DNA from: Kiritimatiellia bacterium
GTDB taxonomy: Bacteria > Verrucomicrobiota > Kiritimatiellia > RFP12 > UBA1067
Direction: 5' to 3'
Assembly (NCBI GenBank): GCA_904502135.1
Contig: CAJGDE010000070.1
Coordinates: 1 to 10,757 of the forward strand
DNA length: 10,757 nucleotides
Shown here: positions 1 through 5,043 of the stretch, in pieces
Position numbering within the stretch: the first letter of the stretch is position 1
Layout of the letters: the number at the start of each line of letters is the position of its first letter
Program-made: the position numbers and the translations under genes
Notes under the pieces: generated by a model
What the model was told of the DNA's origin: nothing
Seen by the model: the letters and a program-made list of their open reading frames with translations, nothing else
Databases searched by the model: none

Positions 1-641
1 CGCGCGGCCTTGGCCGGATCGAGAACGTCCCAACGATCGGTATTGATGTAGCCGGGGGCGCAGCAGTTGACGCGGATGCCGAGCGGCGCCAGATCGAGCG
101 CGAGCGCACGCACCATGGAGTTGATCGCGCCCTTCGACGCGCAATATGCCGTGCGGTTGCGGATGGCCCTCATGGCGGTGTTGGACGAAAGGAACACCAC
201 CGCACCGCGCGATTCCTGCTTCATGAAAAAGCGGTTGCACGCCATCTGCGTCACCTGGAAGCCACCGATCACGTTGACGTTGAACACATCGTGAAACTTT
301 GCCGGATCCATCTCTAGCGGCCCGCCGTGGCCGAGCCCTTGGTTCGCCGCGTTGTTCACAAGAACATCGAGCCGCCCAGCCTCGCGCTCAATCGTGTCGA
401 AAAGAGCCCTGACCTGCGCCGCATCCGATATGTCGCACGTCTGCGACACAACTGGTAGGGCGGCGTGCCCCCACGCCGCCGCGCGCGCCTTCAGCTCCTC
501 CGCGCCCTTTGCGGTGGACTCTGCGCTCGAACCGCACATAAACACCTTCGCGCCTTCGCGGGCGAACTTCTCCACGAGGTCAAGTCCCGTGTTCCTGTTC
601 CCGCCTGTGACGAGTACAACCTTTCCGTCGAATCTACCCAT
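1..641 (-). CDS. Short-chain dehydrogenase/reductase (SDR), C-terminus beyond window
   Basis: NAD(P)-dependent oxidoreductase of the classical SDR family, cytoplasmic, probably acting on a sugar or polyol-type alcohol; the substrate cannot be read from sequence. Reading from 641, residues 12-19 give the cofactor loop TGGNRNTG (the usual middle Gly of TGxxxGxG is Asn), NNAA is at 96-99, catalytic Ser is in LSSN near 152, and YCASK at 166-170 supplies Tyr and Lys. About 213 residues are present of roughly 250; the 3' end runs off the left edge. The ATG at 641 is chosen because AAAGGAG lies 8 nt upstream. An in-frame ATG at 659 (MKGVDK extension) overlaps the upstream TGA as TGATG, so coupled initiation there is possible. 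The gene upstream is an SGNH-type remnant, suggesting a former carbohydrate-deacylation/oxidation operon. Family is certain; specificity unknown. Confidence 0.93.
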   Translation of the reverse strand, partial: MGRFDGKVVLVTGGNRNTGLDLVEKFAREGAKVFMCGSSAESTAKGAEELKARAAAWGHAALPVVSQTCDISDAAQVRALFDTIEREAGRLDVLVNNAANQGLGHGGPLEMDPAKFHDVFNVNVIGGFQVTQMACNRFFMKQESRGAVVFLSSNTAMRAIRNRTAYCASKGAINSMVRALALDLAPLGIRVNCCAPGYINTDRWDVLDPAKAA

Positions 642-658
642 CTTGTCTACTCCTTTCA

Positions 659-907
659 TCAATTTGTTTGTGTTTTTCCAGGCAGCCCCAGCGCCTTTTG
701 CACGGCATTGCCGTATGCCTTGGCAAGCGATACCATGCCCCAATCGTTCGGATGGACGCCGTCACTCACGACACCGAAGACGAGGTTCGGCTTCCCTCTG
801 TGCTTCCAGCCGGGCGGCATTGCGAAAAGCCGCCACCCGCCCAGCCCGAACGCCGCTGCGCCAAACAAAAATTCTCGTCTTGATAGGACATATCCTCCGG
901 ATACCAT
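659..907 (-). pseudogene. Fused remnant: Tat-like leader joined to SGNH hydrolase C-terminus
   Basis: An 82-codon frame starting at an ATG at 907 that looks like two gene ends welded together. Its first half has a twin-arginine leader (SRREFLFGAAAFGLGG, with the SRR codons at 875-883) followed by KPNLVFGVVSD, which resembles the first beta strand and metal motif of secreted calcineurin-like phosphoesterases. Its second half, from about 763 down, is a typical SGNH-esterase end: DGVHPNDWGM with the D-x-x-H pair, then an amphipathic helix and a stop at 659-661. Neither parent could be functional: the phosphoesterase lacks its body and the esterase lacks its GDS block. It overlaps the downstream end of the secreted-protein frame that starts at 1362 and ends just before the SDR gene. 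The parentage is my reading from memory; the phosphoesterase half is the less certain. Confidence 0.5.
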
Positions 908-1362
908 AGTACCGGCATGAACTTTTTGTTCGTATTGTCCGTCAGGTTGCTCAGGCAGTAGTAATTCCGCTCGCGGCCGTTTTCCCAGGCCAGCCATTTG
1001 CCTTTGGCGTCCTCGACCCTGTCGGGGTGCGTATAGCCGCTCCTGCGGTAAAGCGGAGAGCCTGAGCCCGCGTCATTGAAACCGTAGATGAGGTCGGTGT
1101 TGATCTTGAGTTCGTCTGGCGTCTCAAACGGATCGAACGACGTCTGCAGGAGGACATCGGAGGCAATTTTGGCGTTCGCTTTCTCCTTCGAGAACTGCAG
1201 GAAGTCCGTATCCGTCAGCTGGGAAGTGCCGCTTGTGTTGGAATAGTATAAGTTGAGATTGTTAGCGTTGACTCTGACGAGCGGCCCGTAAGCCACCGTC
1301 TTTGCCGCTGCCGCCATCGGCAGCAGCACCATGCCGACTATCGCCAATTGCATCTTTTTCAT
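766..1362 (-). CDS. Secreted protein of unknown function, probably truncated by frame loss
   Basis: 198 codons. The start is well supported: AAGGAG lies 9 nt upstream of the ATG at 1362, and residues 1-20 form a signal peptide (MKK, a hydrophobic run, then MAAAA before KT). Residues 21 to about 155 look like a genuine soluble exported domain rich in Asn, Asp, Tyr and Trp (for example KGKWLAWENGRERNYYCLSN); I do not recognise the family. From about residue 158 the frame crosses the region where another frame encodes the Tat/SGNH remnant, and the last 40 or so residues (Arg, Gly, Ser rich) look like out-of-frame sequence, so the original C-terminus is missing. The gene diverges from the xylR-like regulator across a shared promoter region, as a regulated target would. 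It could still be expressed as a short secreted protein. Confidence 0.6.
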   Translation of the reverse strand: MKKMQLAIVGMVLLPMAAAAKTVAYGPLVRVNANNLNLYYSNTSGTSQLTDTDFLQFSKEKANAKIASDVLLQTSFDPFETPDELKINTDLIYGFNDAGSGSPLYRRSGYTHPDRVEDAKGKWLAWENGRERNYYCLSNLTDNTNKKFMPVLWYPEDMSYQDENFCLAQRRSGWAGGGFSQCRPAGSTEGSRTSSSVS

Positions 1363-1442
1363 CGCTTATTCTCCTTGTTTTTGTTTATGCAATCCAGTGT
1401 TTTCCGGAAACTTACGGGAAATGCCGGCGGCATGTTTTCGCG

Positions 1443-1458
1443 CCCTTGCATGCAAGGG
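1443..1458. promoter_or_regulatory. 16-bp perfect palindrome, candidate operator or leader hairpin
   Basis: CCCTTGCATGCAAGGG is a perfect palindrome; with one bulged base it extends to CGCCC...GGGGCG. It lies between the divergent secreted-protein gene and the regulator, inside the likely 5' leader of the minus-strand gene. A gapless palindrome suits a LacI-type or other dimeric regulator. The regulator next door binds through AraC domains, which usually prefer direct repeats, so it may not be the protein that uses this site. Confidence 0.4.
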
Positions 1459-1524
1459 GCGGATGCGACCAGACCACGTCTGTTCGCCGAATATGGAGAC
1501 AGTCTACTCATAAAAACAAAAGTG

Positions 1525-1533
1525 ATTATATCA
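1525..1533 (-). promoter_or_regulatory. Extended -10 promoter for the secreted-protein gene
   Basis: On the minus strand TGATATAAT is a perfect extended -10 (TGnTATAAT). No good -35 is seen 16-18 bp upstream, which extended -10 promoters tolerate. It is embedded in GTGATTATATCAC (1522-1534), an inverted repeat with 5-bp arms. A transcript from here would have a leader of roughly 155 nt before the ATG at 1362. Confidence 0.45.
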
Positions 1534-1551
1534 CATTCAGCGCGCCACACG

Positions 1552-1589
1552 TCTCCATTCACGCGAAAACCTTATCTCCATTTGCGAAA
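1552..1589 (+). promoter_or_regulatory. Tandem direct repeat upstream of the regulator -35, candidate AraC/XylR operator
   Basis: TCTCCATT occurs at 1552-1559 and again at 1575-1582 (period 23), and each copy is followed by GCGAAA (1563-1568 and 1584-1589, period 21). The second copy ends 7 bp before the -35 of the regulator promoter. Two direct half-sites about two helical turns apart beside a -35 is the usual arrangement for AraC-family activators, including XylR. An inverted third copy of part of the motif, ATGGAGAC, is at 1493-1500. The link to this regulator is inferred from position and geometry. Confidence 0.45.
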
Positions 1590-1596
1590 TTTGTCA

Positions 1597-1626
1597 TTGC
1601 AACGAAAACACCAATCGTGATATAAT
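1597..1626 (+). promoter_or_regulatory. Promoter of the XylR-like regulator gene
   Basis: TTGCAA (1597-1602), an 18-bp spacer, then a consensus TATAAT (1621-1626) preceded by TGA, giving an extended -10. Transcription would begin near 1633, leaving about 13 nt before the ATG at 1646. No Shine-Dalgarno sequence is visible in that stretch. Confidence 0.65.
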
Positions 1627-1645
1627 TCCCACTTGTATCGCAACT

Positions 1646-2791
1646 ATGGACACCATACTCTACTTCCAGTCGCCGACAAAAACGAGCGCCCCAGACAAGA
1701 TTGCGGGCGTCCGTCGTCATGCCGCCGTCGCCAACTGGCATGTGCAGACAGTGGATGGGATTCCCACATCCAACACGCTTGAGGGGCTTGTCTCGTTCTG
1801 GCATCCGCTTGGAGTCATTCTCGACTGCGGCGGCTATCAGGAGATTTCGACAGACCTCTTTGCCGGGTTGCCAACCGTCTATCTCGACCGCAATCCCCGC
1901 ACAATGCCGGCGGACACTTCTTGCGTGAGCCATGACTCCGTCGCCACAGGGCAGCTCGCCGCGAAGGAACTGCTTGTCGCCGGGCACCCGAATTTCGCGT
2001 TCGTTCCCTATCCGCAGCCACGGTTCTGGAGCGACGACCGCGAGCGCGGGTTCAGGGACGCCCTTGCCTTGAACGGACTCACATGCGAGACATTTGACGG
2101 CGGCGGGCACGGCACTCTGCAAAGCGTCAGATGGCAGAAGTCCCTGCGCCGCTGGATCGAGCAGCTTCCCAAGCCATGCGGGATCTTCGCCGCCAACGAT
2201 GTCGTCGCGGCGGAAGTGCTGATTGCCGCCGCCCAGACGGGATTCGACGTGCCGCGCGAAATCGCGGTATGCGGCGTGGACAACTTCGCGCCGATCTGCG
2301 AACACACAGTGCCGACGCTCACGAGCGTCCAGCCCGACTTCCTGATGGCTGGCGAACTCGCCGCCCGGACGCTCGACGAGATTGCGCAGGGGGAGCATCG
2401 CCAGGAAATCCGCCTTACGTTCGGCCCGGCAAGCATCGTGCGGCGCGCCTCGACACGTATCTGCCGCCGCTACGATCCAGAGGCGACTGCGGCGATGGAG
2501 CTGATCAGGCGACGCGCATGCGAGGGCATCTCGTCGGCCGAAGTCGTCGCCGCCTTCAAGTGCTCGCGGCGCATGGCAGAGATACGCTTCCGCCAGATCG
2601 CCGGTCGCTCCATCCTCGACGAAATACAGGCCGTGCGGCTCGACAAGGCAAAGGAACTGCTCAAGAATTCGTCATTGGACATTTCCGCGATTGCCAACTT
2701 CTGCGGCTTCAAGGCGGCAAAGGCCCTCTGGAAGTTCTTCCGGCAGGAAACAGGCCTATCCCCGACGGAATGGCGAAAGCTAAACTCCTAA
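1646..2791 (+). CDS. XylR-type transcriptional regulator (LacI-like sensor plus AraC DNA-binding domain)
   Basis: Cytoplasmic sugar-responsive regulator. Residues 1 to about 270 form a periplasmic-binding-protein-like sensor: HDSVATGQLAAKELL (96-110), FAANDVVAAEVL (181-192) and IAVCGVDN (206-213) are hallmarks shared with LacI-family effector domains. Residues 280-381 form the AraC domain with two helix-turn-helix units, about 297-317 and 345-367, ending in the signature GLSPTEWR. At 381 residues it is close to E. coli XylR (about 390) and appears intact. By family it would bind a pentose or other monosaccharide and activate nearby carbohydrate genes; the ligand is unknown. Its promoter carries a tandem repeat suited to its own DNA-binding domain, so autoregulation and control of the divergent gene are plausible. 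It has no Shine-Dalgarno sequence and a leader of only about 13 nt. Codon use is GC-rich compared with genes to its right. Confidence 0.92.
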   Translation: MDTILYFQSPTKTSAPDKIAGVRRHAAVANWHVQTVDGIPTSNTLEGLVSFWHPLGVILDCGGYQEISTDLFAGLPTVYLDRNPRTMPADTSCVSHDSVATGQLAAKELLVAGHPNFAFVPYPQPRFWSDDRERGFRDALALNGLTCETFDGGGHGTLQSVRWQKSLRRWIEQLPKPCGIFAANDVVAAEVLIAAAQTGFDVPREIAVCGVDNFAPICEHTVPTLTSVQPDFLMAGELAARTLDEIAQGEHRQEIRLTFGPASIVRRASTRICRRYDPEATAAMELIRRRACEGISSAEVVAAFKCSRRMAEIRFRQIAGRSILDEIQAVRLDKAKELLKNSSLDISAIANFCGFKAAKALWKFFRQETGLSPTEWRKLNS

Positions 2792-2796
2792 GCCGC

Positions 2797-3003
2797 ATAA
2801 GGCACAATGCCTTCTCGCCTCGCGCTTCTCCAGCACCACCGGCATCAATCGGCACAATGTCAAAAGTATAAAACCCCGCCTCTGCAACAACGAAATCCCA
2901 AGTACGGCAGGCGTTTGCCAACTCAAGGACAAACCGCAGCGTAAAGAGGGCTTCGCGCGGCGGTCATGAAGTCGGGAAAGGGTGTCAAACCTCTCACTTT
3001 CTG
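2797..3003 (-). pseudogene. Possible decayed coding relic of unknown family
   Basis: On the minus strand two adjacent frames read like one protein after a frame change near 2960: first RGLTPFPDFMTAAR, then EALFTLRFVLELANAC, RTWDFVVAEAGFYTFD and IVPIDAGG. The regular hydrophobic pattern and the absence of stops in the second part look coding rather than random. I do not recognise the family, there is no start signal, and part lies antisense to the tail of the regulator gene. This is weak evidence. Confidence 0.25.
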
Positions 3004-3152
3004 CCCTTCATAACAATGCCTGTCATAACAATGGCTACCGAATGCGGCGAAACAACGGTTTGACCGAGCTGTCGGGACCGCCGGAGCGCCCTTCAGCAAA
3101 TATAAAAAATCCATCCTTTTTTCAACGAAATAAAATCGCCCCCCATAAAAAA

Positions 3153-3161
3153 TGATATAAT
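3153..3161 (+). promoter_or_regulatory. Extended -10 promoter of the DUF4886 gene
   Basis: TGATATAAT, the same extended -10 found on both strands of the 1.5-1.6 kb regulatory region. There is no clear -35. Transcription would begin near 3168 and the gene's AAGGAG (3209-3214) sits 9 nt before its ATG. Confidence 0.55.
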
Positions 3162-3193
3162 GTGAAACCGATTCAAACACAGTTTCGTTTCAC
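3162..3193. promoter_or_regulatory. Inverted repeat at the DUF4886 transcription start, candidate operator
   Basis: GTGAAAC (3162-3168) and GTTTCAC (3187-3193) are perfect 7-bp inverted arms separated by 18 bp, lying directly downstream of the -10 and across the expected start site. Such a position suits repression. An RNA hairpin in the leader is the alternative. Confidence 0.4.
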
Positions 3194-3223
3194 ATCCAAT
3201 CAACTTATAAGGAGCATTCCATC

Positions 3224-4198
3224 ATGAAAAAGGCATACGGTCTGATCACATTATTAGTCTCGGCGATGACGCTCGCCCTAAGCGCGGATACCGCGCGCAA
3301 AGACTACAGAAAAGAATCGCTTAAGGTTCTTGCGATAGGCAACTCTTTTTCGATCTGCGTTCTCAAGGAAATGCCGAACGTCGCGAAAGATCTCGGATAT
3401 AAGCTCGACTTCTGCTCGATGTATATTCCCGGGTGCACTCTCGACAGACACGCCGCAAATCTTGACAAGCCCAATGATAACCCATATAGCATAACTTGGA
3501 GCTACGCTTCCTGCGGGAAAGACGAAGTTCCCTTTATGCGCGCGCTTAAAAAAGGCAATAAAAAGAAGTACGCAAGCAACATCGAAAGAATGCTAAAGGC
3601 CGAGAAATGGAATATCGTCACGATACAGCAGGGCAGCCATAAAAGCTGGAAAGCCGAGTCTTATGAGCCTTACGGAACAAAGCTCATCGACATGATCAGG
3701 AAACACGCTCCGCAGGCTAAGATTTATGTACAGCAGACATGGTCTTACACTCCCTGGGATAAACGTCTTAATAAATGGGGCATCGACAACGGCAAGATGT
3801 TCGAATCGATCGAAAAATCTTACGCTCAATTCGCCAACGCGCATTCGCTCGACGTAATCCGCACAGGCAAAGCCATTGATCTTTACCGCAGGGAACTGCC
3901 CGTAAAATATACGGAAAAGTCGAACAATGACGATGTCTGCGGTGTGAATACTTTTAAAAAGCTCGAGAAAGAGCCTGAATGGTGGCCGGTCGGCATAAAA
4001 AAAGAAACCGGTCTTTGGTGGCCGAAGGGAGACGTATTTCACCTTAACAGAAGAGGCGAATACCTGCAAGCTCTCGTATGGACCGCCAAGCTTTTCAATG
4101 CCGATGTAAACAAATGCAGTTACACCCCCGATTATCTTAAAGACGCTCCCGAGAAAGTCGCGCTGATGAAGAAAGCGGCGAATGAAGTAGCAAAGTAA
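3224..4198 (+). CDS. Secreted DUF4886 / SGNH-hydrolase-like protein
   Basis: Exported protein of 324 residues. A signal peptide covers about 1-20 (MKKAYG, a hydrophobic core, then ALSA). The mature part begins with KVLAIGNSFS (34-43), equivalent to the SGNH/GDSL nucleophile block with Ser41 as candidate. The region WNIVTIQQGSHKSW (about 129-142) matches the strongly conserved DUF4886 segment, and GDVFHLNRRGEYL (about 269-281) provides the C-terminal D-x-x-H pair expected of an SGNH triad. By family it is a probable esterase, perhaps removing acyl groups from carbohydrates in the periplasm; no DUF4886 substrate is known to me. The start is fixed by AAGGAG 9 nt upstream. It is monocistronic with its own promoter and converges on rsgA, the two stop codons being 14 nt apart. 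Base composition is lower in GC than the regulator gene before it. Confidence 0.85.
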   Translation: MKKAYGLITLLVSAMTLALSADTARKDYRKESLKVLAIGNSFSICVLKEMPNVAKDLGYKLDFCSMYIPGCTLDRHAANLDKPNDNPYSITWSYASCGKDEVPFMRALKKGNKKKYASNIERMLKAEKWNIVTIQQGSHKSWKAESYEPYGTKLIDMIRKHAPQAKIYVQQTWSYTPWDKRLNKWGIDNGKMFESIEKSYAQFANAHSLDVIRTGKAIDLYRRELPVKYTEKSNNDDVCGVNTFKKLEKEPEWWPVGIKKETGLWWPKGDVFHLNRRGEYLQALVWTAKLFNADVNKCSYTPDYLKDAPEKVALMKKAANEVAK

Positions 4199-4219
4199 CT
4201 TTTTTATCGGCGTTACTTT
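4192..4219. repeat. Inverted repeat containing both convergent stop codons
   Basis: AAAGTAAC (4192-4199) and GTTACTTT (4212-4219) are perfect 8-bp arms around a 12-nt loop containing TTTTTT. The TAA of the DUF4886 gene is in one arm and the TAA of rsgA in the other. The second arm also lies inside a smaller hairpin, GGCG/CGCC (4209-4223). It could act as a weak bidirectional terminator, but there is no T tract after a GC-rich stem. Confidence 0.55.
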
Positions 4220-5025
4220 CGCCATCGGTGAGAAGATTCGCCTTTTACGATATAGGCGTCTTCCTCACCGACCATGCCTATCTCGCGGATTCCGGGCGTA
4301 TCGACGACCATCGCCCCCGAAGGGAGCATGACAAGCTCGCGGCTCGTCGTAGTATGGCGCCCTTTTCCGTTCCATTCTTGAATTTCCTGCGTCGCTGCCC
4401 ATTGCTCGCCTGCAAGCGTATTGAGCAATGTCGATTTTCCGACTCCGCTTGAGCCGATAAAAGCCACCGTTTTAGTTGGGCGCAAGAACTCATCCAGCGC
4501 ATCAATACCATCTTGGGTCAAACTTGAAATCAAAAGTATGCGCGAATCGGGAAAGGCTTGACGCGTCTCATCAAGACGGGCTGAAGACCCGTCGAGATCG
4601 CTTTTCGTAAGTATGGTCACAAGCTCTGCCTTCCCCATATCTTCGGCCAAAGCGTGATATCGCTTAAGTCTTGGAAGAGAATAATTTTCATTAACGCTCA
4701 TCATCACGAAAAGCGTATCGAAATTGACCGCCAAAGTCTGTGACTTTCTTCTCGCGGCTGGATCCTTGCGCTCAAACCAAGAAAAACGCGGCAACGTTTC
4801 AAGAATCATGCTCTCGCCGCAGGAATTGTACCTGAATTTAACAAAATCGCCCGTTATTGGCTTAAGCGCGATCGGCGAAAGAAAATTCGACTTTTTCTTT
4901 CTCGCCAAAATCTCACCTTCCTGATCGTTCGATACAAGATGGTAATAATCTCCATGAGCGCTTACTACTCGACCGACCCCTTCAAAAGGAGAATCTTTCC
5001 AACCGAACTTTTCGATACGCGTCAC
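4213..5025 (-). CDS. rsgA: Ribosome biogenesis GTPase RsgA, zinc domain missing
   Basis: Circularly permuted GTPase that acts in late 30S ribosomal subunit maturation. The N-terminal OB-fold spans about 15-100. The G motifs come in the permuted order G4 TKSD (140-143), G1 GSSGVGKST (191-199), G2 GKGRHTTT (220-227), G3 DTPG (242-245), which is diagnostic. The protein stops at 270 residues; family members run to about 300-350 and end in a Cys/His zinc-binding domain, which is absent in all frames downstream. The last 16 or so residues (from VGEEDAYIV) are encoded by a bulged palindrome. The start is GTG at 5025, with AAAGG about 8 nt upstream, 18 nt after the preceding gene's stop, so it is probably last in that operon. 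Loss of the zinc domain may impair 30S binding; another full rsgA copy could exist elsewhere. Confidence 0.9.
   Translation of the reverse strand: MTRIEKFGWKDSPFEGVGRVVSAHGDYYHLVSNDQEGEILARKKKSNFLSPIALKPITGDFVKFRYNSCGESMILETLPRFSWFERKDPAARRKSQTLAVNFDTLFVMMSVNENYSLPRLKRYHALAEDMGKAELVTILTKSDLDGSSARLDETRQAFPDSRILLISSLTQDGIDALDEFLRPTKTVAFIGSSGVGKSTLLNTLAGEQWAATQEIQEWNGKGRHTTTSRELVMLPSGAMVVDTPGIREIGMVGEEDAYIVKGESSHRWRK
4225..4271. repeat. 47-bp bulged palindrome at the 3' end of rsgA
   Basis: Outer arms TCGGTGAG (4225-4232) and CTCACCGA (4264-4271) pair perfectly. Next come AAGA (4233-4236) with TCTT (4259-4262), then CGCC (4239-4242) with GGCG (4255-4258), giving 16 base pairs with one 1-nt and one 2-nt bulge around a 12-nt loop. 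It encodes the last residues of RsgA from about V252 to R267, exactly where the protein departs from its family. Confidence 0.75.
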
Positions 5026-5043
5026 TTTAGAAACCTTTCAGCA

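Larger units (their letters stand above)
2792..3223. other. 432-bp intergenic stretch without an intact gene
   Basis: Holds a weak hairpin just after the regulator stop (AAGGCA/TGCCTT at 2799-2813, no T tract), a possible minus-strand coding relic, a 10-bp direct repeat (CATAACAATG at 3009-3018 and 3024-3033), and the promoter and leader of the DUF4886 gene from about 3153. I see no convincing terminator for the regulator gene and no intact RNA gene. Confidence 0.6.

Noticed and set aside
352..920. Plus-strand open frames opposite the SDR gene
   Set aside because: Arg/Ser/Ala-rich shadows of GC-rich coding on the other strand, without ribosome sites or recognisable motifs.
1521..1535. CRP/FNR-type operator at GTGATTATATCACA
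   Set aside because: The spacing between half-sites is 5 rather than 6, the outer T is missing on one side, and the symmetry is largely explained by an extended -10 on the minus strand.
2799..2813. Intrinsic terminator for the regulator gene
   Set aside because: AAGGCA/TGCCTT is a 6-bp stem with a 3-nt loop and no following T tract.
3593..4225. A 210-codon minus-strand frame opposite the DUF4886 gene
   Set aside because: It is antisense to a gene with a clear signal peptide and conserved motifs, and carries no independent start signal or family pattern.
4192..4271. Integron attC site or chromosomal-integron cassette boundary
   Set aside because: The bulged hairpin suggested it, but the core boxes do not fit RYYYAAC/GTTRRRY and there is no integrase or cassette array.
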